Part shown: piece by piece, positions 1 through 6,599 of the stretch | Numbering within the stretch: position 1 is the first letter of the stretch | Layout: each line of letters starts with the position of its first letter | Assembly: GCA_964486935.1 (NCBI GenBank) | Contig: CAZAPG010000086.1 | Location: forward strand, 1 to 12,547 | Direction: 5' to 3' | From: CAZAPG01 sp964486935 | GTDB taxonomy: Bacteria > Chloroflexota > Anaerolineae > 4572-78 > J111 | Length of the DNA stretch: 12,547 nucleotides | Notes under the pieces: model-generated | The model's input: only the letters and a program-made list of their open reading frames with translations | Told to the model about the DNA's origin: nothing | Database searches by the model: none | Made by a program: the position numbers and the translations under genes

Positions 1-1
1 G

Positions 2-112
2 TTGGGGGTGAAGTTGATTGTGCCGGTGGCGTTGGAAGAGGGGTCGAAGTTTGCGGTGCGCGAAGGTGGGCGGACAGTTGGTGCGGGTGTCATCACCAAA
101 ATTATTGAATAA
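2..112 (+). CDS. tuf: Elongation factor Tu, C-terminal end (partial)
   Basis: The window opens inside this gene. Frame 2 gives 36 residues and a TAA stop. The tail reads KFAVREGGRTVGAGVITKII, the near-invariant C-terminal beta-barrel (domain 3) end of EF-Tu. EF-Tu is the GTPase that delivers aminoacyl-tRNA to the ribosome in the cytoplasm. Its position just upstream of rpmG-secE-nusG is a classic bacterial arrangement. The GTPase domain lies outside the window, so nothing can be said about it. Identification is firm despite the short length. Confidence 0.95.
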   Translation: MGVKLIVPVALEEGSKFAVREGGRTVGAGVITKIIE

Positions 113-113
113 T

Positions 114-141
114 TTGACCTGTATCAAATTAGGTAAACAAT
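114..141 (+). promoter_or_regulatory. Possible sigma-70-type promoter for rpmG operon
   Basis: A TTGACC hexamer at 114-119 is followed after 16 nt by AACAAT at 136-141, which matches four of six -10 consensus bases including the final T. It starts two bases after the tuf stop. If used, transcription would start near 148, giving a leader that carries a Shine-Dalgarno and a hairpin before rpmG. The -10 is imperfect, so this is only a candidate. Confidence 0.35.
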
Positions 142-174
142 ATTAGATTAGCTGGCTTTAAGTAGAAAGGAGTC

Positions 175-218
175 AGAGGGTGGGGAGATAGGTTATTTAT
201 CTCTCCAGCCCTCTTTTT
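175..218 (+). terminator. Strong hairpin with T-run between tuf and rpmG
   Basis: AGAGGG (175-180) pairs with CCCTCT (209-214). Inside, nine further pairs form between 182-190 and 198-206 (one G-T), with a 7-nt loop at 191-197. A run of five T follows at 214-218. It has the form of an intrinsic terminator, plausibly for tuf. It ends only seven bases before the rpmG start codon and separates that start from the only good Shine-Dalgarno (AAAGGAG, 166-172), so it may instead act as a leader structure. Confidence 0.65.
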
Positions 219-225
219 GTGAATT

Positions 226-390
226 ATGGCAAAGAAAGCAATTCGAATTGTTGTTACCCTTGCCTGTACCGAATGCGGTGAACGGAATTACACGTCTGAA
301 AAAAATCGTCGTAATGATCCTAACCGCGTGGAGTTTAAGAAATACTGCCCTCGATGTCGAACACACCAACTTCATCGCGAAACAAAATAA
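226..390 (+). CDS. rpmG: 50S ribosomal protein L33
   Basis: A 54-residue protein beginning MAKKAIRIVVTLACTECGER, the usual length and opening of bacterial L33. It is a small component of the large ribosomal subunit near the E site. Two CxxC pairs are visible (C14/C17 and C41/C44), so this is the zinc-binding (C+) form. ATG at 226 is the only sensible start. There is no Shine-Dalgarno in the usual place: the AAAGGAG at 166-172 is separated from ATG by a hairpin. It lies 36 bp upstream of secE, in the same transcription unit. Confidence 0.93.
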   Translation: MAKKAIRIVVTLACTECGERNYTSEKNRRNDPNRVEFKKYCPRCRTHQLHRETK

Positions 391-426
391 TCAGGTGATA
401 AAACCCCCACAGGAGGGTGTGTCAAG

Positions 427-735
427 ATGGCAAAGTCAAAATCAAGCGTGGCAACCACTACCACCAGAGATAGTAACCCCGTAATTAAATACTTTAACGA
501 GACACGGGCCGAACTGCGCAAAGTGACCTGGCCAACTCGTGAAGAAACCAAGAATTTAACAATTATCATTGTCACGGTTACTGTGGCTATGGCCATATTC
601 TTAGGCACGTTAGATTATATTTTTCAGGTTGTTGTGGCCGGTATTATCAGTGGCGATTTTGTGAGAATTGGCGTGGCTGTTGTATTATTTTTGGCTGGTG
701 TGGCGGCATTCTACTATAACAGTCAAGAATATTAG
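427..735 (+). CDS. secE: Preprotein translocase subunit SecE
   Basis: This 102-residue protein is the SecE subunit that clamps SecY in the inner-membrane protein translocation channel. The amphipathic signature ETRAELRKVTWPTREET (residues 25-41) is diagnostic, and the conserved transmembrane helix follows at about 45-72 (ending DYIFQVVV). The start is supported by AGGAGG at about 411-416. Minimal SecE proteins end soon after this helix. Here a second hydrophobic stretch at about 79-97 follows, giving a probable extra C-terminal membrane segment. It sits between rpmG and nusG, as in most bacteria. Confidence 0.93.
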   Translation: MAKSKSSVATTTTRDSNPVIKYFNETRAELRKVTWPTREETKNLTIIIVTVTVAMAIFLGTLDYIFQVVVAGIISGDFVRIGVAVVLFLAGVAAFYYNSQEY

Positions 736-763
736 TTGGTTTAGATTAGGTTAAATTTAGGCG

Positions 764-1420
764 ATGGCTGACGATAACAATAATTCAGAAAATATAACCG
801 ACGAAGCCGAACAGGCCGGTGAAACTGCCCTGGCAGAAGAAACTGCCATAGAGCAAGAAACCGAGGATTTAGAGGAAAAAGAAGCCCCACGGCCAGAGGA
901 TACTCAGTGGTACGTGGTTCATAGTTACTCTGGGTATGAAAATAAAGTAGAAAAAAACCTGAGACACCGCATCGAATCCATGGGGATGCAGGATAAAATT
1001 TTTCAGGTTGTTGTGCCCACCGAAGAAGAGGTTGAGCTTAGAGATGGTCATCGACGCACCATAGAACGGCGCGTATTTCCCGGCTATATTCTGGTTGAAA
1101 TGGTGCTGGATGAGGACTCCTGGTATGTGGTTAGAAATACACCGGGTGTGACCGGATTTGTCGGTTCGGGCAACAAGCCAACCCCGCTGCGCCAGGAAGA
1201 AGTTGATAAAATTCTAAAACGCATGGAGGCCGAAGCGCCCAAAGTTAAAGTTAACTTCAAGGTTGGCGAAAAGGTGCGCATTGTTGAAGGCCCCTTTGAA
1301 GATTTTATGGGCACAGTTGATGAAATTGACCTTGACCGCGCCCGTGTACGAGTATTGGTAAACTTTTTTGGACGCGAAACCCCCATAGAACTAGATTTTC
1401 TACAGGTTGAACGCGCCTAA
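764..1420 (+). CDS. nusG: Transcription termination/antitermination protein NusG
   Basis: A 218-residue NusG that binds RNA polymerase and couples elongation to termination factors or to the ribosome. The NGN domain runs from about 47 to 150 (QWYVVHSYSGYE, then RRVFPGYILVEM and TPGVTGFVG). The KOW domain runs from about 167 to 218 (VGEKVRIVEGPFEDFMGTV). The first ~45 residues are an extra, strongly acidic, low-complexity tail rich in Glu and Asp, absent from short NusG proteins such as that of E. coli. The Shine-Dalgarno is weak (TTAGG upstream of ATG). It lies 28 bp after secE and 26 bp before rplK. Confidence 0.95.
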   Translation: MADDNNNSENITDEAEQAGETALAEETAIEQETEDLEEKEAPRPEDTQWYVVHSYSGYENKVEKNLRHRIESMGMQDKIFQVVVPTEEEVELRDGHRRTIERRVFPGYILVEMVLDEDSWYVVRNTPGVTGFVGSGNKPTPLRQEEVDKILKRMEAEAPKVKVNFKVGEKVRIVEGPFEDFMGTVDEIDLDRARVRVLVNFFGRETPIELDFLQVERA

Positions 1421-1446
1421 CTTAATGGTATTTGGAAGGATTTACC

Positions 1447-1872
1447 ATGGCTAAAAAAATAAAAGCTATTGTAAAATTGCAAATTCCGGCGGGCAAAGCC
1501 AACCCGGCGCCGCCGGTAGGTACGGCCCTGGGACCGCACCAAATTAATATTATGGCCTTTTGCAAGGAATATAACGCCAGAACCCAGCACCAAATGGGTT
1601 CCATTATTCCCGCTGAAATTACTATCTACACCGACCAGACCTTCTCTTTTGTTACCAAAGCCCCGCCCGTAAGCGATTTGTTGAAAAAGGCCGCCGGTCT
1701 GGAGAAAGGCTCTGGCGTACCCAACCGCGATAAGGTGGGCAAAGTTACCCGCGCCCAGGTACGCGAGATTGCCCAGGCCAAAATGCAAGACCTCAACGCC
1801 GTTGATATTGAAGGCGCCATGCAACAAATTGAAGGCTCTGCCCGCAGCATGGGGATTGTGGTTCAAGAATAA
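1447..1872 (+). CDS. rplK: 50S ribosomal protein L11
   Basis: A 141-residue L11, the standard bacterial length, which binds 23S rRNA at the GTPase-associated centre. It begins MAKKIKAIVKLQIPAGKANP and carries PPVGTALGPHQINIMAFCKEYNA, close to the family's PPVGPALGQ..NIM.FCK motif, then a C-terminal rRNA-binding domain. The start was placed at ATG 1447 because GGAAGGA at 1434-1440 is an ideal Shine-Dalgarno six bases upstream. A longer reading from TTG at 1432 would translate that site itself. It is followed by rplA in the usual L11-L1 pair. Confidence 0.95.
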   Translation: MAKKIKAIVKLQIPAGKANPAPPVGTALGPHQINIMAFCKEYNARTQHQMGSIIPAEITIYTDQTFSFVTKAPPVSDLLKKAAGLEKGSGVPNRDKVGKVTRAQVREIAQAKMQDLNAVDIEGAMQQIEGSARSMGIVVQE

Positions 1873-1900
1873 CCACGCTCCGGCTGGCTGATTGTGGGAG

Positions 1901-1925
1901 GGTCGTTAAAAAACCCGTTATGACC
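1901..1925 (+). promoter_or_regulatory. Hairpin in the rplK-rplA spacer, possible L1 target
   Basis: GGTCGT (1901-1906) can pair with ATGACC (1920-1925), leaving a 13-nt loop. A competing stem GGGT/ACCC (1900-1903 with 1913-1916) is also possible. It lies just upstream of the rplA Shine-Dalgarno (AGGAGG, 1931-1936). L1 is known to repress its own operon by binding an mRNA mimic of its rRNA site. No specific L1 consensus was matched here, so that role is only a suggestion. Confidence 0.25.
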
Positions 1926-1941
1926 ACCATAGGAGGAAACC

Positions 1942-2655
1942 ATGCCCAAACGAGGCAAAAAATACCAGGAAGCAGCAAAACTAGTTGACCCCAACGTTAA
2001 CTATCCACCCGACGAAGCGGTAGATTTGGTAAAAAAAACCGCCTACACCAAATTTGATGCCACCATTGAAGCCCACCTGCGGATGGGGCTAGACCCCCGC
2101 AAGGCCGACCAGCAAATCCGAACTACCGTGCAATTACCCCACGGTACGGGCCGGCAGGTGCGCGTGCTGGTCTTTGCCGAAGGCGAAGACCAAAAAGCGG
2201 CTCTGGATGCCGGCGCCGACTACGCCGGTACCGACGAGTACATTGAGAAAATTCAGGGCGGCTGGTTTGAATTTGATGTATCGGTGGCAACGCCAAATGT
2301 TATGGCTAAAGTGGGACGGTTGGGTAAACAATTGGGGCCTCGGGGGTTGATGCCCAGCCCCAAAGCCGGCACCGTAGTGCCCGGCTCCGATGTGGAGCGA
2401 GTGGTAAAAGAATTAAAAGCCGGTCGCGTAGAATTCAGGCTCGATAGAACAGCCAATATTCATGTGCCAATTGGCCGGGCCAGTTTTTCAAAAGAGCAAC
2501 TGGCCGAAAACTTTGCCGCTTTGATGGAAGCCGTTATGCAGGCAAAACCAACGGCTGCCAAAGGAATTTATGTAAAACGTGTCGCGCTTTGCGCCACCAT
2601 GGGGCCGGGGATAAAGGTAGACCCCACCCAGGCTATGCAACTAAAATCAGCTTGA
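1942..2655 (+). CDS. rplA: 50S ribosomal protein L1
   Basis: A 237-residue L1, the mobile L1-stalk protein of the large subunit that helps release deacylated tRNA and often represses its own operon. Typical features are the opening MPKRGKKYQEAAKLVDPN, GMGL-like DPRKADQQIR, GKLGRQLGPRGLMPSPKAGT-like text around residues 128-152, and the signature around IGRASF near 178. AGGAGG at 1931-1936 sits five bases before ATG. Length matches the family. It follows rplK by 69 bp and precedes the rplJ leader. Confidence 0.96.
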   Translation: MPKRGKKYQEAAKLVDPNVNYPPDEAVDLVKKTAYTKFDATIEAHLRMGLDPRKADQQIRTTVQLPHGTGRQVRVLVFAEGEDQKAALDAGADYAGTDEYIEKIQGGWFEFDVSVATPNVMAKVGRLGKQLGPRGLMPSPKAGTVVPGSDVERVVKELKAGRVEFRLDRTANIHVPIGRASFSKEQLAENFAALMEAVMQAKPTAAKGIYVKRVALCATMGPGIKVDPTQAMQLKSA

Positions 2656-2685
2656 TTAATTTCCAGACAATCAAATAACGCAACG

Positions 2686-2839
2686 CTATACCAAAGACAG
2701 CAGGCGCGCCTTAGATGCGCTTAATCAATTGCCCGCCGAGGTAAGAGCCAAATGAAATACAGCGTGGACTCCCGATTTGAGAGATCCACCCCTAACGTTT
2801 GTATTTTAAGTCTCTGCGTCGGTAGGCGCAGAGATTTTT
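2686..2839 (+). ncRNA. Ribosomal protein L10 leader (autoregulatory mRNA leader)
   Basis: Upstream of rplJ the RNA contains CCAAAGACAGCAGGCG (2691-2706) and GCCCGCCGAGGTAAGAG (2731-2747). These closely match the two halves of the L10(L12)4-binding kink-turn motif known from L10 leaders in Gram-positive bacteria and others. Further pairings follow: AAATACA (2755-2761) with TGTATTT (2800-2806), and GTGGA (2764-2768) with TCCAC (2785-2789). The leader ends in an intrinsic terminator (2811-2839). AGAGA at 2780-2784 could pair with TCTCT at 2811-2815 and so act as an antiterminator. The predicted role is premature termination when L10-L12 is in excess. Confidence 0.8.
2811..2839 (+). terminator. 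Intrinsic attenuator terminator of the L10 leader
   Basis: TCTCTGCG (2811-2818) and CGCAGAGA (2827-2834) form a perfect 8-bp stem with an 8-nt loop, followed by TTTTTATTT. It sits 39 bases before the rplJ start and inside the only route to rplJ-rplL. It therefore fits the expression switch of the L10 leader rather than an operon end. Confidence 0.85.
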
Positions 2840-2877
2840 ATTTACTGTTGAATTTGACAAGAAAGGAGGAAATAAAC

Positions 2878-3420
2878 TTGGCTATATCACGCGAAAAAAA
2901 AGAGACGCTGGTAAAGGAGTATGCAGACCGCCTAAACCAATCTGATGCGATTATTATTACAGATTATCGCGGCCTGACCGTGCCAGAGGTGCAGGCGCTC
3001 CGGGCTGAAATTCGCAAAGCTGAAGGCAGTTTGGCCGTGGTAAAAAATAGTCTGGCTCGTCGCGCTTTAGCAGAAGCCGGATTGCCGGCTCTGGACGATA
3101 TGCTGACCGGCCCCGTTGCCATTGGTTTTTGCAACCAAAATGTGCCCGGTGTGGCAAAGGCAATTACTAATTTTGCCAAAGAAAAGGAAAGCTTTGTAGT
3201 TAAAGGCGGCCTGATGGGCGCCCGGGTTATTGATGAGTCGGCGGTTAAAAGCCTGGCCAGCTTGCCCTCGCTTGAGGTATTGCAAGCCCAGTTATTGGGA
3301 CTTATCAACACCCCGGCTTCCAGATTGGCCGGCGTGGTGGCCGGTGGCGTTCGCCAACTGGTTAATGTGGTCAATGCCTACGCCGAAAAAGAACAAGAGT
3401 CGGCGGCTGCCGAAGCGTAA
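2878..3420 (+). CDS. rplJ: 50S ribosomal protein L10
   Basis: A 180-residue L10, the base of the ribosomal stalk that anchors L7/L12 dimers. Family features are the N-terminal EKKETLVKEYADRLNQSDA, then DYRGLTVPEVQALRAEIRKA, VVKNSLARRAL and the segment LTGPVAIGF. The C-terminal helix (LVNVVNAYAEKEQ) is the L7/L12-docking helix. The start is a TTG at 2878, eight bases after an excellent Shine-Dalgarno (AAAGGAGGA, 2862-2870). A longer frame from ATG 2752 would run through the leader and its terminator and gives no L10-like residues, so it was not used. Confidence 0.95.
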   Translation: MAISREKKETLVKEYADRLNQSDAIIITDYRGLTVPEVQALRAEIRKAEGSLAVVKNSLARRALAEAGLPALDDMLTGPVAIGFCNQNVPGVAKAITNFAKEKESFVVKGGLMGARVIDESAVKSLASLPSLEVLQAQLLGLINTPASRLAGVVAGGVRQLVNVVNAYAEKEQESAAAEA

Positions 3421-3441
3421 CAACTTAAGGAGCTGTCCATT

Positions 3442-3535
3442 AATAACTTCGCAATTTTTAACCTTGTAATTGGTAATTAGTAAGCGGTAATAACTAATAA
3501 CCATTTACTAATTACCTGAAAGCTGCAAAGTTATT
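3442..3535. repeat. Nested inverted repeat between rplJ and rplL
   Basis: An outer 12-nt arm (AATAACTTCGCA, 3442-3453) matches TGCAAAGTTATT (3524-3535) with one mismatch. A perfect inner arm pair, GGTAATTAGTAA (3472-3483) and TTACTAATTACC (3505-3516), lies inside. Together they can fold into a ~94-nt AT-rich hairpin in the 181-bp spacer. It could be an RNA processing or stability element, or a small inserted palindromic element. No transposase and no clear target duplication is seen. Confidence 0.75.
3466..3514. repeat. Degenerate 7-nt period repeat within the rplJ-rplL spacer
   Basis: The core of the palindrome reads as seven consecutive heptamers: GTAATTG, GTAATTA, GTAAGCG, GTAATAA, CTAATAA, CCATTTA, CTAATTA. 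The 7-base period resembles short tandemly repeated heptamers known from cyanobacteria. The last units mirror the first, which produces the inverted symmetry. Confidence 0.6.
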
Positions 3536-3601
3536 TTCAGACGAGTTCTAAAATTAATTAAATACCAGATTGAAAATAAAAAAGAGGAGTAAATTATTAT
3601 C

Positions 3602-3997
3602 ATGGCTGATCTTGAAAAAATTGCCGAACAATTGAGTCAATTGACCGTATTGGAAGCTTCTGAATTGGTGAAAATTTTGGAAGACAAATGGGGCGTTAGC
3701 GCTGCGGCTCCGGCTGCCGTAGCCATGGCGGTTCCGGGCGCAGGCGCCGCGGCTGGCGACGGCGCCGGCGAAGTTGAAGAGAAAACCGAATTTGACGTAA
3801 CCCTCAAAGATGTTGGGGCCAAGAAAATTCAGGTTATCAAGGCCGTGCGCACCCTGCGTTCAGACTTGGGCCTGAAAGAGGCCAAAGAACTGGTTGATGG
3901 CGCTCCCGCTAAAGTTCTGGAAGCCGTTAACAAAGAAGCCGCCGAGGATGCCAAGAGCAAACTTGAAGCCGAAGGCGCGACCGTAGAGATTTCTTAA
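3602..3997 (+). CDS. rplL: 50S ribosomal protein L7/L12
   Basis: A 131-residue L7/L12, present in several copies on the stalk where it recruits translation GTPases. The N-terminal dimerisation and L10-binding part is residues 1-33 (LEKIAEQLSQLTVLEASELV). An Ala/Gly-rich flexible hinge follows at about 34-57. The C-terminal domain runs from about 62 to 131 and carries the factor-binding signature KKIQVIKAVRTL..LGLKEAKELVDGAP. AGAGGAG at 3583-3589 supports the ATG. A bidirectional terminator follows directly, so this ends the ribosomal transcription unit. Confidence 0.97.
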   Translation: MADLEKIAEQLSQLTVLEASELVKILEDKWGVSAAAPAAVAMAVPGAGAAAGDGAGEVEEKTEFDVTLKDVGAKKIQVIKAVRTLRSDLGLKEAKELVDGAPAKVLEAVNKEAAEDAKSKLEAEGATVEIS

Positions 3998-4018
3998 TCA
4001 GTTTTGATGAATCAAAAA

Positions 4019-4047
4019 GAGCCGCTGCAAAAAGCGGCTCTTTTTTT
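4019..4047. terminator. Bidirectional intrinsic terminator after rplL
   Basis: GAGCCGCT (4019-4026) pairs perfectly with AGCGGCTC (4033-4040) around a 6-nt loop. Seven T follow on the right and five A precede on the left, so the hairpin has a T-run when read from either strand. It serves rplL on the + strand and the convergent sugar-nucleotide gene on the - strand, whose stop codon (4046-4048) touches it. Confidence 0.92.
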
Positions 4048-6547
4048 ACTCCAGGGGCGAAATATTCTCAACAACTTGGGCATACTCATCGGCCAGGGCC
4101 TCAGCCTCAACCTGCGAGTCGGCTTCGGTGCTAATTCTAAAATAGGGCTGGTCAGGGTCGGGCACAATTAAGGCCCATTTATTTGGCCCCAGGTCAATTC
4201 TGATGCCATTGGTAATGTGGTTTTTGAACTGTTCAAACTGTTCGCTAATCAAACGCATAACCCTGGGTTTAACCTCCCACAGGCAAGAGACTCTTCGTTC
4301 GGCTACGTAAAAGGAGGGCAGATTAAGCACAATATCGCTCACCGAAACTTTCTGCGTGGCCAAAAATTCCAGCATTTTAGCCAGGGCCATCATGCCATCA
4401 AACGAGCATTGAAAATCTGGAAAAATAAAATTCCCTCGCCCATTGCCGCCCATAATGACATTTTGATCATAGGTAGCCCTGATGAGCATGTCAGATTCCA
4501 TGTCGGTGCGGATGATGCGTCCATCGTATTTTTCGGCAATTTTTTCAAAAATGTTGGGTAAATTGATGGGAATGGCGACACTGCTGCCGGGGGCGTCTCG
4601 CAGGGCCAGTTCTGTCATGGCTGCACAGGCGGTAATGCCGTTTAACACATTACCTCTGTCATCGACCAGAATGATTTTTTCGCCGCCGGGGTCTAAACGA
4701 ACACCTAGTTGCGCGTTCAGCGCGGTTGTAATAATTTGTATTTGCTTGAGTGTTGCCCGGAGTTGAGATTGGTCGGGTACAGACCTGGTTTTATCAATAT
4801 TGGCATTGATGGCTATGACATTGCAGTGCAATTCATCAAGGATGATGGGTAGCACGTTGGCAATTGGTATATCGGCATAATCTACCACCAGGCTAAACCG
4901 GGTATCTTGAATAGATTTGGTGTTGAGGTGCGTCAGGAAATCTTCCACGTATCGCTCTTTTACCTGGGGCGCGTACTGAATGCTGCCAATATCGTCAAGA
5001 TAAACGCGCCTAAAATCTTCTCTAAAAAAAATGCGCTCTATATTGCGCTCGGTGTTTTTGCTGATATTCAAGCCTTCCCGGTCCATAAAGCGGATATCAA
5101 CGACCCGCTGGTCAAAGGGTGAAAGCCGAACATGCACGCCACCTTCGGCCTGGCAAATATTGGTGTAGTAGCGGGCCACGGGAATGGGCTGGCTGCCCAA
5201 ATCCCACACATTTACGCCGGCAGAGGGCAGCCCAGAAATGATAGCCCGCTTAATCATACGCGGGCTGCGGTGAATGTCGCGGTTAATGGTAACAATAGCG
5301 CCTTTGGGCAAGGTGGCCCCAAAAGCGGCCCCCAGTTTGGCGCTAAATTCCGGGGTAAGGTCTATATTAACCACCCCGGTTACGCCGTACCGGCCAAAGA
5401 GCACGCGCCGCCCTTGCGACCCCCAAATAATACTGCTGTTGACAATTGCGCCCGGTTCCACCTCTTTGCCGGGCCAAATTTTTACGCTGGGGTGAATTAC
5501 AGCGCCTTCGCCAATAATAGTGCCATCGCCAATAACGGCGCTTTCAAACACGGTGGCATAGGCTTTTAGGCTGCATTGCCGCAAAATAATGGCTCCATTA
5601 ATTTGCACCCGCTCGCCAATGTAACAGTTGCGCCACAAAATAGAGTGTTCGATGTGCGCTCCATTATCAATGACGGCGTAATCTCTGATAACGGCCGGGC
5701 CGTGAATAACGGCTCCATTTTTTACCTGAACGGCGTTGCCCAGGTAGATGGGGCCAATCAGCTCCGCATCGGGCGATATTTCTACATCTTCGCCGGTCCA
5801 AATGCCATTGCCCAAATAGTTGCCCAAATCCAGGCCGCTTACTACGCCTTCCAGCGCGTTGGCGGTGGCCCGCATATACTCGTTGATATTGCCAACGTCG
5901 CACCAGTAACCTTCGGCAATGTAGCCGTGCAGGGTGTATCCCTGCTTATGCAGCATGGGGAAGAGGTCGTGGCCAAAATCAAAGGGGGTGTTAGGCTCAA
6001 AAAAGTCTAGCACATTTGGCTCTAACACGTAGATGCCGGTGTTAACGTAATCAGACATAACCGAACCGCGGCTGGGTTTTTCTTGAAAGCGGGTAATGTG
6101 GCCTTCGCTGTTAATGTTGATAACGCCATAATCCACGGGGTTGGCAATGTTGTAAATAGCCAGAGTAGCCAGCGTTTTGGCTTTTTTGTGGTACTCGACC
6201 AGTTTGGTCAGGTCAAAATTGGTCACGGCATCGCCGCTAATAACAATGAAGGTGTCATCCAGATGCTTTTGGGCATTTTTGACGCTGCCGGCCGTCCCCA
6301 GCGGCGTTTCTTCGACGCTGTAGTGAATTTTCATGCCAAAACCTGACCCATCGCCAAAGAAGTCTTGAATCAAATCGGCCAGGTATTGGACGGTAATCAC
6401 AACTTCGCTAATGCCGTGCCGCTTAAGCAGGTCGAGAATATGATTCATGACCGGCTTGTTAACCAGAGGAATCATCGGTTTGGGCCGTTGAATTGTTAGA
6501 GGGCGCAACCTTGAACCTGACCCACCCGCCATGACGACCGCTTTCAT
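4046..6547 (-). CDS. Nucleotide-sugar pyrophosphorylase fused to degenerate phosphomannomutase-like domain
   Basis: An 833-residue cytoplasmic protein in three parts. Residues 1-235 form a nucleotidyltransferase domain with GGSGSRLRPLT (8-18), PKPMIPL (22-28), SGDAV (104-108) and FQEKPSRG (154-161). This is the mannose-1-phosphate guanylyltransferase/glucose-1-phosphate nucleotidyltransferase class that makes NDP-sugars for polysaccharides. Residues ~250-375 are left-handed beta-helix hexapeptide repeats. Residues ~382-833 follow the phosphomannomutase/phosphoglucomutase plan, but its active loops are altered: the phosphoserine loop reads RLSPFD (474-479), the metal loop LDPGGEK (618-624), the sugar loop GGNGRGN (700-706) and the phosphate loop VPDPDQP (795-801). 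Mutase activity is therefore doubtful. The start was set at ATG 6547 after AGGAGA. A longer reading adds 58 unrelated residues. The substrate cannot be fixed from sequence. Confidence 0.88.
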   Translation of the reverse strand: MKAVVMAGGSGSRLRPLTIQRPKPMIPLVNKPVMNHILDLLKRHGISEVVITVQYLADLIQDFFGDGSGFGMKIHYSVEETPLGTAGSVKNAQKHLDDTFIVISGDAVTNFDLTKLVEYHKKAKTLATLAIYNIANPVDYGVININSEGHITRFQEKPSRGSVMSDYVNTGIYVLEPNVLDFFEPNTPFDFGHDLFPMLHKQGYTLHGYIAEGYWCDVGNINEYMRATANALEGVVSGLDLGNYLGNGIWTGEDVEISPDAELIGPIYLGNAVQVKNGAVIHGPAVIRDYAVIDNGAHIEHSILWRNCYIGERVQINGAIILRQCSLKAYATVFESAVIGDGTIIGEGAVIHPSVKIWPGKEVEPGAIVNSSIIWGSQGRRVLFGRYGVTGVVNIDLTPEFSAKLGAAFGATLPKGAIVTINRDIHRSPRMIKRAIISGLPSAGVNVWDLGSQPIPVARYYTNICQAEGGVHVRLSPFDQRVVDIRFMDREGLNISKNTERNIERIFFREDFRRVYLDDIGSIQYAPQVKERYVEDFLTHLNTKSIQDTRFSLVVDYADIPIANVLPIILDELHCNVIAINANIDKTRSVPDQSQLRATLKQIQIITTALNAQLGVRLDPGGEKIILVDDRGNVLNGITACAAMTELALRDAPGSSVAIPINLPNIFEKIAEKYDGRIIRTDMESDMLIRATYDQNVIMGGNGRGNFIFPDFQCSFDGMMALAKMLEFLATQKVSVSDIVLNLPSFYVAERRVSCLWEVKPRVMRLISEQFEQFKNHITNGIRIDLGPNKWALIVPDPDQPYFRISTEADSQVEAEALADEYAQVVENISPLE

Positions 6548-6599
6548 ATAGGTTTGTCTCCTATGGTGTGTTTTATCGGTTGGTATAAGAGGCTTTAGG

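Noticed and set aside
113..225. tRNA gene between tuf and rpmG, as is common in this gene order
   Set aside because: No cloverleaf, T-loop GTTCRA box or CCA end could be found; the sequence is explained by a promoter-like site and a hairpin.
1432..1446. Earlier TTG start for rplK
   Set aside because: It overlaps the Shine-Dalgarno of the ATG at 1447, which gives the standard L11 N-terminus.
2752..2877. N-terminal extension of rplJ from ATG 2752
   Set aside because: It would be translated from the regulatory leader and across its terminator, has no L10 homology, and the TTG at 2878 has a near-perfect Shine-Dalgarno.
3466..3514. CRISPR array
   Set aside because: The repeat unit is 7 nt and continuous, with no spacers and no cas genes nearby.
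5132..6346. Several long + strand frames opposite the sugar-nucleotide gene
   Set aside because: They are antisense shadows of a gene with clear domains. Their translations show low-complexity Asn/Ala/Gly patterns and no ribosome sites.
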